From contig CM041776.1 in assembly GCA_023374045.1 (NCBI GenBank), positions 41,918,171 through 41,982,170 of the forward strand: a stretch of DNA of 64,000 nt, in the 5' to 3' direction. The notes beneath the pieces are model-generated. The model searched no databases, was not told the origin of the DNA, and saw nothing but the letters and a program-made list of their open reading frames with translations. The position numbers were made by a program, and so were the translations under genes. The stretch's first letter is position 1, and the number at the start of each line of letters is the position of its first letter. This document shows positions 24,050 through 37,100 of this stretch, piece after piece. The DNA comes from Limonium bicolor. Its lineage: Eukaryota > Streptophyta > Magnoliopsida > Caryophyllales > Plumbaginaceae.

Positions 24050-24785
24050 AGCCTTTTGCTTGTCCTCCAAGCAACTCTTAAACACAAGTCCAAGCGCCAA
24101 GCTAATGAACTCAACTTAAAAGAAGAGCACAGAAGAAGAACACTACTAGCTTTACTAATCAAGGGGGCATTCATTTATTAAGCATACTCATTTTTTTTTT
24201 CAAACAAGAAGTCGCTTCAAAGTTAACAATAGAGAAACCAAAACCATAAGACCTCGCCTTTAGCATGAGCCAATCCCCTGTTTCATTCTCAAACCGTTAA
24301 AACGACAAGGGGCATGAAGTAAGATCTTATTCCATCATACCTTTCAATGCCACATACTCTTGATCCATAAAGAGAATTAAATTTTCTTCAGCTCACGATT
24401 GCAATTTTTTTCTAATTTAAAGCGCTTTTAATTTCTTTCACCACAGACTTTTCCTCCACCTATGTAATGACTTGGGTCCAACTATCCCAGATCACAAGGA
24501 CCTTAGGTACTAAGTGGAGGCACCCAAAGGACTTAATAACCAAGTGGACGAGGCCCGATTTTGGATCAGAATTAAAATTAAGCATGCTCAGGATCAGCGG
24601 ATACCTTGCCTTTTCTTTTCCAACCATTTCAATCCAGAATTCCAAGGCTTAAGGCTAAAAACAGGGTTCAGATGGTGAGTATTCTCAATCATTATAGCAT
24701 TCACATAACATAGACTTCATTTTAATCAATTAAACCAGAAAAATTTAAATATTTTGCACCCCAAGATCAGCTAAACATTATACTT
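24050..24785 (-). other. Distal part of the 3' untranslated region of element B
   Basis: About 735 bases with no conserved frame, between the polypurine tract and the insertion point of C. It would join 38623 in the uninterrupted element. The short frames on either strand here look fortuitous. Confidence 0.7.
24781..24785. repeat. Target-site duplication of element C, left copy (TACTT)
   Basis: TACTT precedes the LTR start TGTAACACCCC at 24786 and recurs at 38623-38627 after the LTR end ATTTCA at 38622. Confidence 0.92.
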
Positions 24786-27700
24786 TGTAACACCCCATCC
24801 AACAACAAACACATAACAACAATTTGCAGCGAAAATATACTACTTCACATTACTTAACTCGTTGGTGTTACACGCCGTTAACACTCACGTGGCTAACAAG
24901 GCTATTCATAAACATTTTACCTCTGATGGACTAGATTCCCGAGCGACTACACATTACTTACCCTTCCATTAAAATAGGAAACACATACACCTTCCAACTG
25001 TACCGAGTATTTACAAACTGATGCCGATAACACTTCGGTCTTACTACAACCTACTGTATATACAACTTACATGATTACCCATGTACAACGACTACCCCGT
25101 CCTACTCTCGAACGGCTTCCACTCCTTGAACCTGAAATAGGAAAGAAGAGAAAGGGTGGCCCCCAAGGGGCTCAGCACCTTTGCTGGTATGGTAATCCCG
25201 CAGCCCACATGCTAACCGGGCCACGCACAACTAATTGGTCGTCTTAGCATGCGATTGATTATATTTAAATCATTGCAACTGTAAACACACAACACATAAA
25301 CAAACGGATAATACATCCTTACTTGAAAAGTCACTCATGGTATTCATTATCCCTAGAGTGTTCCTCCTCTAACGAGCTACTTCCTTAATAGACGACACTT
25401 GCCCTTAAATCGGGTTATCCTTAAAAGCCTCTTATCACGAACTGGAATTCATTTCCATGATCCACACACTCCATATCTTACAACATATAACATTCCTCAC
25501 ATAACAACATAATAACACCTTTCACGTTTCGACGTGCACATGATAACATCGCAATAGAAATCGCTTTACAACAACATCACATAACATAACGGGAACGGTC
25601 CTCTTTGGAACCGACCCAAACATAGTTAATTCACTGGTGAGCCTAGAGAATGGTGTCACCCTCATGGTAAGCTCATTATACAACAACAACAACACTCATT
25701 ACCGTCCTAATAGTCGGACGAGTAACTTAAGTTAAGATGGTTCGGGTTTGGAGGCCCGACACACCACACAAACACATGTTCCCCTTAACCGATCTTAAGT
25801 CAGAATAGCTAAGCTTTGGAATAAGCTAATGGGAGATCATAACCCGTGAGGGAAAACACCATAACAAAGAGAAGGGTAAGGCTAAGAAGGATACCCTCTC
25901 CCAAACAACGCGCGACCGGCCAAACCGGATTCCTCACCACTGTTAGTACATACTACTACTTAGATATTAGTTAGAACCCCACTATGGAGTATATCACATC
26001 TACACACCATACAGTATTACAACTGGGTTAAACACACAAGGGAGATCCCTACATTCACATACACATATCACACAATTAACACACGCATAGCCGTGGTTAG
26101 AACGTCCCATAGTTCGGGTCGTTTGCTCCGAATACCGAACTCTCATGTGATCCTAAACTCAGTTAACTAAGGTTAACACTTCTGAGGTTAAACGGTATCG
26201 GAGTTGAACACACCACATATATGAATTACTGTAAACTCATTTCATGTTTTATCCTACAACGTGGCAAACATACAGAAAACACATTGGCATACAAGCCGGT
26301 GTAGTCCGGTAGGACACAGGTTGCAAGAAAACCATACCTGTCACCGGAGTCCACTTTACCATGTCCACTTATGTTCCTCGAGCAATTCTCGAACAACTGA
26401 TAACATTACATGTATTTTTATTAACATCGGGGTAACATGATTGTTTAAAGTCTAATGCTTATAACTTATCCCCGTTAATTTAGTTATATAACTTCACATT
26501 TTAACTTGTTTACTTTTACATTTTAATACAATTTTTCCTCCACTAATTGTCATTATAACTCACTTAACATGTCCTTAACAATCTTATAACATCATTACTT
26601 AACAATCCCCTCATTACATATCATTTTATAACCTTAACATTTAAATCATCTTACTTAACTTAATCTCTCAAGTCCATATATATTTATCTTTCTAACTATC
26701 AATACTCTCTTAATGGCTACCACTAATACCACTTAACATTCTTAAAATTAATTTTTTTAAGCTTCGACCGACCCACCCCCCTGGGTAGGTCGGCTGCGAG
26801 ATCATCTAAGTTCACAGTTTTCAGCCCGACCACCCAGACTGGGGTCGGTCCCCTGGGTAGGTCAGTTGCAGAAACTTCCCATACATTGTCAAACTTTCTC
26901 CAAATTTTTCCTCAAGCCTCCTAATGTGTTCTAACATCATTTGGCACATCAAAACACCTTTAGCCATGTACTAAACTCTTTAAATCACACACCAAAACCA
27001 TCTTATCATTCACAAATTCCTTACAAAATTCCTAGCACTTGGAATGTTTTCTCCTTAAGATTTCTAGGTGGTATTTCACCTATAATGACCACTATACCAA
27101 GGTGTTTCCTCTACACGTTAACATCATCTCTCAACTTCTTTTCTTACTAACTAAATCTCTTTTCACATCTTACCTAAACATCATTTCTTCCTTGTACATC
27201 AACATTCCTAATCTTAAACAAACTTCTCCAAGGCTTTAATACATCCACAAAACACTCATTGAACCTTAGAACTTCCAAGATAATACCTAAATCCTTGTAT
27301 CACTCTAAATCACCTTAATACATGTTTTCTTCCTAGTAAAACACTTGTTCACCTTTAACACTTCCTAGTTCACCAAAACTCATTTAAAACACTTAGTACT
27401 CCTTATACATTTTCCAAATTTTGCCATAGCTTCTCTTGTATATCCTCACATCCAAACACTTAGGTTCTTACCTTATTTCATTCAAGAACACCTAAAATCC
27501 ATCAAGAACTTCCTCACACACAAAACTTCACCAAATTTACACTACATCACAATATAGTGCATAAACTTAAATTGCTTGGCACTTAGGCCCTTAAATAACA
27601 TGGCTCTTAGGCCCTTAAATTGCATAAACATTAAACACTGAATTTCCACATAAATAATGCCTTTGACCTGCAATTACACCCAAGAATACATATGCCCTTA

Positions 27701-29281
27701 ATAAACTCCTTGAGAGCATTTCACTAGCTCATTTACCATTGGCTCCTTAGGTATTTTATTAAGCAAATCAAGCTCATTTTCCTAAGGCATTTAAACCACA
27801 TTAGGTTAACACATTTACCTCTTTTCTTTCAAGACTTCCCACTTGTTTTTCTTTGTTCTTCCTTGATAGAAAATCGGCAAGGGCTTTTATCACTTGTCAA
27901 TCTTCTAATCAATACACATATAAGGGTAATGAGCATTAAGTTTAATACTCCAACTCATAGTTAAACCCTAGGTTTACATAAGTGTCTTAAAACACTAAAA
28001 TTGATGTTTACCTTTGGAATTTGAAAAGAACTTGAACAAGTGGCAAGATAGGACTCCTCCTAGCCCTTTGAAGTTTGGATTAAGCTAAGAAGATAGCAAG
28101 GTAATGCACCATTGTAAGGTGAATTTTCGGTTATACAAGAAAATGAAAGGAAACTTAGAGTTTCTTTGGTTTTCCTTACCTTGAAGCAAAGGAGAATGAC
28201 AAGGCATGAAAATATGAGCTCAAGCTCCTTCAATGGTGAATCTCCATGGCACCAAAATGAAGCTTTTGATGATTTGAAAAGATAGAAGTGAAGAGCTTGG
28301 TCTAACTAAGACAAATATGGTCTTAGAATTTGATTTGGAGCATTATGAACATTTGGTGAGCAATTGAAGTTAGAGAAGAGAGGGCTGTAGCAAGCTCGGT
28401 TCTGGTTGGAGAATAGAGGAAGAACACGGTGGGAAGGCAAGGAAATGAAGAGGAGAGGTGAGAGGTCTCACTTTTGCAAGATATTTAAGCTTAAAAGCAA
28501 ATAGTAACTTTACTTTATTTCTTTTTTTTTCTTTAGTTGGATGACTAGGTTGGTGACTCCCCACCTTAAAAACCGTGGCCCCTTCAATATATAACATATA
28601 TATGGCCTTTGTTGACCAATTAAACAACTTATGTTGACTTATAACTTAAACTAGCACTATTTGAGCACTATTCACAAAACAAGGCACATATTTGTGAAAT
28701 TTTTGATTTCCCATTGATTTAGACTTCCTAATGTGATACTAAGTAGTACACATATTAATTAAAGAGTAATGATGTCATTTAGCCACTCAAAACTCATTTA
28801 CAAGACAATTTTTCAAAAATGTTCTTTAAGACTCCTTAAAGCACATTTTGTGTTTTAACTATTTTTCAAGCTTGGTTTTCTTTAGTAATTGATTTATCAT
28901 GTTCATTAGCATGTTTATAAGGTATAATAATGACCTTTAGGTATTATACAAGGTTACACCAAGTCTAGAGCAAGTATTTGCTTAAATTGACTTTAAGGTG
29001 TTTTCTTGTGTTTTGTTTGGTTTAATTGTCCACCAACGTTCCCTAAGGACTTATTTAGCCTTATTAAATCATAATTGAATATTATTAAGTCTTGGTAGGC
29101 TCTTTGGGTCCTAACCAAGTTCACTTCCAAGCTTAGAGCATGTTTTTGCTCAAACTGTGTCTTAGTGTTTTATTGTGTTTTACTATGGTTTAAGTTGTTC
29201 ACTGATGTTTCTAAGGCACTTTTAGCCTTTACATACCATAGTTTAATATTTAAACCACATATCAAGGTTTGGGGTATTTCA
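24786..29281 (-). mobile_element. 3' LTR of element C
   Basis: 4,496 bp, near-identical by eye to 34113-38622 with scattered single-base indels. Starts TGTAACACCCCATCC and ends GGTATTTCA on the plus strand. Contains the acceptor-like CAG on the minus strand (25132-25134), a short diverged palindromic block (26764-26872), and AT-rich filler with no coding features. The frames seen at 26941-27239 and 28370-28627 are not conserved in the sister LTR with the same limits and are not genes. Confidence 0.88.
26764..26872 (-). repeat. Two-unit palindromic block in 3' LTR of C
   Basis: Units of the form GACCGACCCACC plus CCCCTGGGTAGGTCGG, a diverged version of the arrays in D, G and H. The sister copy is at 36105-36230, where the first motif is duplicated. 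Confidence 0.7.
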
Positions 29282-29297
29282 ATCTACCCCCTTAAAA
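29282..29297 (-). other. Polypurine tract of element C
   Basis: Reads TTTTAAGGGGGTAGAT on the minus strand right before the LTR start TGAAATACC. The upstream sense context ACAAAGTTC matches that in D (5500-5508). Confidence 0.85.
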
Positions 29298-29395
29298 GAA
29301 CTTTGTCCTCGAAGTTTACACTTCCCACACATCTTGGATTAGAATACGGGGATTACTTATAGAAATAAAACTTCCATAACCAAACACACTTTACA

Positions 29396-29650
29396 TCACA
29401 ACCTCGGACTTAATGGTCCGGGTAACACATTCACATCCATACATAACATAACATATTCACAAGATAACCTCGGACTCAATGGTCCGGGTATCTTAACAAC
29501 ATTTACACATACATAACAACCCTTAGACTCTCTGGTCTTGGGTAACATAACAACATTTAGACACATAGGTCTTGATAACATAACAGCCTTTAGACACATA
29601 GGTCTATGTAACACAACACATTTAGACTCATCCACATTAGGACTCAAGGT
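29396..29650. repeat. Imperfect tandem repeat in the 3' part of C interior
   Basis: Six or so diverged units of 30-65 bases built on CCTCGGACTCAATGGTCCGG and CCTTTAGACACATAGGTCT, separated by AACATAACA-type spacers. GGTCC and GGACT halves allow short hairpins. Confidence 0.7.
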
Positions 29651-30607
29651 CAAAATAATATTTATTACATGTACCACACAACATGTCATAGCATTTATAA
29701 CAACCAAAAATATCCTTTTATATACACTGTGATCCCGCAGAACCCGGTCGCGATGGACACCTTCCGTCCCCGTGCCTTTGGGAGATCAAAACAATCACTT
29801 AAATTTGAAATTTTTTGTGAGGTTAAGTAAGAAAACTTTAATTATGTAAAGTATTTATCGACGCTTTATAAATACCAATCCAAAATCCTTTTTGAAAACA
29901 CATACAACTCCAAGTCCAACTTATACTCTTTGCTTCTTTTCTTAGCGTGGTTATTTGTGACCACTTATAGGGAGCTTCAAGAATCATCCAACCCTGATGT
30001 GATCAGCATCAGTGTTGAACTATCCTTCCACTCCAATTTGTGTTCGGCTTCCCTTGATCGCATGCAAATCAAGTTCCACCTCCCACTTCATTTTCAAGCA
30101 TCAATTAAATCACTCATTTCCAATTTTCTATCTTTTAAATCATTCTAGTCATGATCATAACATCTCCAAGGGATAGAACTTCGTCTATCAGTTATTTCCA
30201 TACACTTTAATGTTGTCACCTAGGGAATCTTATTCTCACTAGGTTCTATGTCGGTTTCATACCCTCCCTTTCGTGAATCACTATATAGTATATACACATA
30301 TTTTTATCAAAATACAACACACAGTTTCACATTTATACACTGTCGGGGTTTTGTTCCCGGGAGTTTCTCTACTCCCCACACTTGTACTATCACACACAAC
30401 TGTTAATAAATCAACACACTTATCACAATGGTATTCGCATCTTCTGTGCGCAGTTACCACAATTAAACCATGAATGAATGTGTATGTTTACGTAACACAC
30501 ACACCAATCATCAACACACAACAATACTTCTGTGCTTACCACAATATAATCGTCATCCACACTACGTCACTTTGTACGATACATACACCACTAAGTGGTT
30601 TTGCGCT

Positions 30608-30624
30608 CTACCCCCCTTAAAAGG
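30608..30624 (-). other. Internal polypurine-tract-like motif of element C
   Basis: Reads CCCTTTTAAGGGGGGTAG on the minus strand, 1.3 kb upstream (in sense) of the LTR-adjacent tract. It corresponds to 4293-4308 in D and 54925-54942 in H. Confidence 0.55.
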
Positions 30625-33600
30625 GATTACGCCCACGTAATCAATCACTAAACATTGGCTTAAAATGTTCTGCCGTCGTGAAGTACTTCAACTTCCACGC
30701 GGTCTATTATACAATGGATTCTGATTAAAGGATCTTAACCATATTGGCGGTTTAGTTCCTAAACCAAGAATTCTCATTGGAGTTTGTTTAAACTCTTAGT
30801 TGGTTTCGATTCTGGCCTGTTAGGCTTCTAGGCGTTAATAATTAGTCATTCACTCATGTTCACCATGTACATTCAACACTTGAATCACTGGTTCACTAGT
30901 TTTTGCTGCGAAACTCCAATAACTGTAGAGCTTAATTGCCCCATTTGTTATTCTTACTGTATTGTACATCCCCAATTGTCACCATCATCTTGGTAACAAT
31001 GGTTTCTCAACCGACGCGTGGTAACTCTTACCGTTAGCGAATTCGGTGAGTTATAAACTTTCTATCCACTTCCATAACAATTTACTGTGTATACAGCTAT
31101 GTATTTCACAATGATTTACTTGTTCCTTTCCGACTTACTGTCGGTTGAGATTGAGCTACTACTTAGTGTGTAGTGCTCTCTCAGCTATTTACAACATTTG
31201 GGGTATATTCCGTACCGATATTGGCAGTTAGTGCTACTGTAGTCACTTACTGTTAATCATGTCTCCACATTTGGTTTTGTACAAGTACTCTTTTATTGGT
31301 GCGTTCTTGCATCTCCTATGCATCGGCCATTATAACATTATTCCTCTGCAATTAACATGTTTCCAATTCCTAGCTATCCCACTCGATCATCATTGCGCAA
31401 GTGCAATACCAAAACACTCAGTCATACAGAGTGCAGAGGCGTAAACTCTTAACAGTAATTCTCTCATGTGATTCGCACGAAATTCACACCGTGTTCCTCA
31501 TCACACAGTTGCTACCACTGGCTTATTGCCCAGTCCGTTTAACATCGCTTATCTGTTAACAATACTTATACAACGGTCGCTTGCCGCGTACCGTGCTCTT
31601 ACTTCTTGTATAACACTAACTTACATGGTATTTGCTGTCACATTAACTTCCACACATATACTTACATTATTCACATTATGGTTCGTCATCATTTGGATGA
31701 CTACCCAGTGCTCGTTGAGCGTTGTCCATCACACATTTAGCGTCTCACACGTACGGTGGTTGCTATTAGACTTATTACCCTTCCGGTCTTCCCAAGTGGT
31801 AGTAACCATATTGGTCCACCCTTAACGTATTTCTTGAGCTTGGTTCACATAACTACCGCTTTCACAGTATCGAGAGGTATCCCCACTCTTAATGCAGTGG
31901 TTCGTTTACCACTTTATTCACTTATACAACATAAACTTCTGCAATCAATCTAATTTACATAACACATTTTATTTGTGGCCTATAAGCCTTATTTGCCTTG
32001 AGTTGCGCTCATTGTAGGCTGTCCACACACATGTACTTCTCTGTACAACATTACATGGTTTGGATGTTATATTGAGCTCCATGACAAGGTCGTTGCATTC
32101 TGTTTCCTTTCATGGGATGCCCCTTAGGATTGTCAGTCCGTCTCCTGACAACTTATATCTAAACTGGGTGTTAGTTTCAACCCTTGTGTTTCTGTCACGT
32201 TATTTCGTGCAACAATTGTTGATGCGAACACCCTTTAAGGATTGCTTCTGGGTGTTGCTAAGTCATGCCATTACATCTGGTTCACACTTATTGGTATATT
32301 CAGTTAGCCACGCCGTTTGCGTTCTTAACTGGCTTATTATCTCCTTCTGTGAAGATCAACATTTCCTGGTAGTGTAGGTACTCATTCTGGGAGTTTCATC
32401 CCGTTCATTGCACATTAATGTGTCCACTTTAGGCATCTGCTTAGCCATGGACAGGCTGGGTCACCGTTCCAGCTAACATGTTTATCCCTGAGGATCCTTA
32501 AGACTTATACGATGTCTTTACATTACAGTTAGTGCACTTTGCACCTCCTGACTCTTAAGCATTTCGTTGAAAGGAATTCACTAATTCCTTTAGTATCGTT
32601 AACTTAACTGAGTTCCTTAACTTCAACCATTCATGGTAATCCTTAGTTCTTGTTTGACTTATACTGCTGACCGTAGTATGGAGTCGACTACTTCCCGTGT
32701 TTCGGTTCTACCCGTATAAATATGTGGGGTACCATACTGATACATTACTACTTACCCAACTATCCCATAAGTAGGTCTGTCAGGCCCACAAGCTCCTATC
32801 GGAGTGCGGTCGTCCCACATTACAGTTGGTACACTCGTAGTGTCCGTCACACGCCTAAAGTATTCTGTTGTCAACTCCCTTATATTGTCCCGTGACAATA
32901 TTCATTTTATGCTTCCAGAACTTAATCGAGGGAAAGTTTATCCATTGTTGAATTCTTATCAACTGCCCTTGGTTTTACTGGTTTGGTTTAGAAGAAGGTT
33001 AGAAAGAAGTATTGGTTTGAAAGAAAATCTGGTTTTGAAAGAAAAGAGTTTGAATAAATCTGGGTTTGAAAGAAAAATCCTCATGGTTTCACAACATCTT
33101 CTTACCTTAACCAAGTCTAGCTTCTTGCTGACTGGTATACTTACAATTACAGAGGTTAGGCTAACAGGCCCTTCCACTGTTATGACGATCACATTTAACT
33201 TTAGGGTACTTTACTAAGTACTTTGTATTTGTTAAAATTTTCCCGAACAGCCATGTTATAGCAGCACTTGCCATGGAAAGTGCGCCGTGCTAACTGGCTA
33301 TCGGTTCAACACTTACCGGTTGCGGTATTGTTCTTACCCGCACTGTCATCAGTGGCCTTGTTGGCCCTCACTGATCTTACGTCTTGATAATAACTCCTCT
33401 AGGTGACTTCTCACTGTCTTCACATGATAATCATCAAACTAGGGGTTCCCATTCTGGGAGACCCCCTTCTCTTTTGTATTGTTTCCTCTTCGTAGTCCGT
33501 TCCACGTATTTGTCGTGGTTGCTGAGACTTGTCTCTTGTTTGGGCACTACGTTGTAGTTCCTTTGTCGGTTGGTATACCGTTGGTGTATTATTTCTCAGT

Positions 33601-34095
33601 TGTGGTCCCGTAGACACTCGTCTCGGGTTTCATTAATCCACTTCTTGCCTGTTGCACGGTTGGTGCGTTGCAAGCTGGTTATCCTCGACTGCTCGGCATG
33701 TCGACCCAGGTTGCCGGAAATTCTATTCTTCTATACACAAGATTCTTCATTCTTCGCTATTAAATGCGGTTAACATTGTTCTGATGGGAACCGTCTCCGG
33801 GATTCCCAGTTTTCGGGATCTACCGTATGACAGGTTCTCCCGTACTCTAACGGTATTTAATAACAGCCAGATCGGGTATTCCCGAGTAAGAGTGGACTTC
33901 CATCTCTCTGGGTTCTTTCCCAATTATAAAACAGGGGTTGTGGAAGGCGGGAAGGATATAGTAGGTTTCCAGTAGTCACTGGTAGTTCCTAACTAGCGTA
34001 TCTCTCACGCTATCACTCAACCCTTAACCCAAAGTACTAAAATCCTAACTCGGTACTTCCTAAGCTCGGTAATTCAGTCATCAGAGTGATACTTC

Positions 34096-34107
34096 GCTCT
34101 GATACCA
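34096..34107 (-). other. Primer binding site of element C (initiator tRNA-Met)
   Basis: TGGTATCAGAGC on the minus strand, five bases from the end of the 5' LTR (34113). Same site as in H (48783-48794) and F (12329-12340). Confidence 0.92.
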
Positions 34108-34112
34108 CTTTT

Positions 34113-37100
34113 TGTAACACCCCATCCAACAACAAACACATAACAACAATTTGCAGCGGAAAATATACTACTTCACATTACTTAACTCGTTGGTGTTACA
34201 TGCCGTTAACCACTCACGTGGCTAACAAGGCTATTACATAAACATTGTACCGGTCTGATAGACTAGATTCCCGAGCGACTACACATTACTGACCCTTCCA
34301 TTAACAATAGGAACAACATACACCTTCCAACTGTACCGAGTATTTACAAACTGATGCCGATAACAACTTCGGTCTTACTACACCTACTGTATATATACAA
34401 CTTACATGATTACCCATGTACAACTACTACCCCGTCCTACTCTCGAACGGCTTCCAGCTCCTTGAACCTGAAATAGGAAAAGAAGAGAAAGGGTGGCCCC
34501 CAAGGGGCTCAGCACCTTTGCTGGTATGGTAATCCCGCAGCCCACATGCTACCGGGCCACGCACAACTAATTGTCGTCTTAGCATGCGATTGATTATATT
34601 TAAATCATGCATGCAACTGTAAACACACAACACATAAACAAACGGATAATACATCCATACTTGAAAAGTCACTCATGGTATTCATTATCCCTAGAGTGTT
34701 CCTCCTCTAACGGAGCTACTTCCTTAATAGACGACACTTGCCCTTAAATCGGGTTATCCTTAAACGCCTCTTATCACGAATGGAATTCATTTCCATGATC
34801 CACACACTCCATATCTTACAACATATAACATTCCTCACATAACAACATAATAACACCTTTCACGTTTCGACGTGCACATGATAACATCGCAATAGAAATC
34901 GCTTTACAACAACATCACATAACATAACGGGAACGGTCCTCTTTGGAACCGACCCAAACATAGTTAATTCACTGGTGAGCCTAGAGAATGGTGTCACCCT
35001 CATGGTAAGCTCGTTATACAACAACAACAACACTCATTACCGTCCTAATAGTCGGACGAGTAACTTAAGTTAAGATGGTTCGGGTTTGGAGGCCCGAACA
35101 CACCACACAAACACATGTTCCCCTTAAACCGATCTTAAGTCAGAATAGCTAAGCTTTGGAATAAGCTAATGGGAGATCATAACCCGTGAGGGAAAAAACC
35201 ATAACAAAGAGAAGGGTAAGGCTAAAAAGGATACCCTCTCCCAAACAACGCGCGACCGGCCAAACCGGATTCCTCACCACTGTTAGTACATACTTACTTT
35301 AGATATTAGTTAGAACCCCTATGGAGTCTATCACATCTACACACCATACAATATTACAACTGGTTCAAACACACAAGGGAGATCCCTACATTCACATACA
35401 CATATCACACAATTAACACACGCATAGCCGTGGTTAGAACGTCCCATAGTTCAGGTCGTTTGCTCCGAATACCGAACTCTCATGTGATCCTAAACTTAGT
35501 TAACTAAGGTTAACACTTCTGAGGTTAAACGGTATCGGAGTTGAACACGCCACATATATGAATTACTGTAAACTCATTTCATGTTTTATCCTACAACGTG
35601 GCAAACATACAGAAAACACATTGGCATACAAGCCGGTGTAATCCGGTAGGACACAGGTTGCAAGAAAACCATACCTGTCACCGGAGTCCACTTTACCATG
35701 TCCACTTATGTTCCTCGAGCAATTCTCGAACAACTGATAACATTACATGTATTTTTATTAACATCGGGTAACATGATTGTTTAAAGTCTAATGCTTATAA
35801 CTTATCCCCGTTAATTTAGTTATATAACTTCACATTTTAACTTGTTTTACTTTTACATTTTAATATAATTTTTCCTCCACTAAATTGTCATTATAACTCA
35901 CTGAACATGTCCTTAACAATCTTATAACATCATTACTTAACAATCCCCTAATTACATATCATTTTATAACCTTAACATTTAAATCATCTTACTTAACTTA
36001 ATCTTTCAAGTCCATATATATTTATCTTTCTAACCATCAATACTCTCTTAATGGCATACCACTAATACCACTTAACATTCTTAAAATTAAATTTTTTTTT
36101 TAAGGTCCGACCGACCCACCGACCGACCCACCCCCTGGGTAGGTCGGCTGCAGAGATCATCTAAGTTCACAGTTTCAGCCCGACCGACCCAGACTGGGGG
36201 CGGTCCCCTGGGTAGGTCGGCTGCAGAAACTTCCCATACATTGTCAAACTTTCACCAAATTTTTCCTCAAGCCTTCTAATGTGTTCTAACATCATTTGGC
36301 ACATCAAACACACCTTTAGCCATGTACTAAACTCTTTAAATCACACACCAAAACCATCTTATCATTCACAAATTCCTTACAAAATTCCTAGCACTTGGAA
36401 TGTTTTCTCCTTAAGATTTCTAGGTGGTATTTCACCTAGAATGACCACTATACCAAGGTGTTTCCTCTACACCTTAACATCATCTCTCAAACTTCTTTTC
36501 TTACTAACTAAATCTCCTTTTCACATCTTACCTAAACATCATTTATTCCTTGTACATCAACATTCCTAAACTTAAACAAACTTCTCCAAGGCTTTAATAC
36601 ATCCACAAAACACTCATTGAACCCTTAGAACTTCCAAGATAATACCTAAATCCTTGTATAACTCTAAATCACCTTAATACATGTTTTCTTCCCTAGTAAA
36701 ACACTTGTTCACTTTTAACACTTCCTAGTTCACCAAAACTCATTTAAAACACTTAGAACTCCTTATACATTTTCCAAATTTTGCCATAGCTTCTCTTGTA
36801 TATCCTCACATCCAAACACTTAGGTTTTTACCTTATTTCATTCAAGAACACCTAAAATCCATCAAGAACTTCCTCACACACAAAACTTCACCAAATTTAC
36901 ACTACATCACAATATAGTGCATAAACTTAAATTGCTTGGCACTTAGGCCCTTAAATAACATGGCTCTTAGGCCCTTAAATTGCATAAACCTTAAACACTG
37001 AATTTCCACATAAATAATGCCTTTGGCCTGCAATTACACCCAAGAATACATATGCCCTTAATAAACTCCTTGAGAGCATTCACTAGCTCATTTACCATTG

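Larger units (their letters stand above)
29298..34095 (-). mobile_element. Non-coding internal region of element C
   Basis: About 4.8 kb without gag, protease, RT, RNase H or integrase motifs on either strand. It is collinear with D (1259-5520) and partly with F (9955-12344), so the sequence has been inherited as a unit. A minus-strand frame near 33617-33420 is rich in Q, R and T, as gag N-termini often are, but has no domain. The 29396-29650 part is a short tandem repeat. Function, if any, would be in RNA packaging or priming. Confidence 0.75.

Noticed and set aside
29396..29650. CRISPR-like array
   Set aside because: Units are diverged, spacing is irregular and the setting is a plant retroelement; it is a plain tandem repeat.
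31259..33217. Several 60-137 residue plus-strand frames in the interior of C
   Set aside because: They are antisense to the element, differ from the corresponding frames in D, and have no recognisable domain.
34096..34107. tRNA gene remnant at primer sites (also 18293, 48783, 59755)
   Set aside because: Only 12-22 bases match a tRNA 3' end and each adjoins an LTR, so these are primer binding sites. No tRNA body is present.
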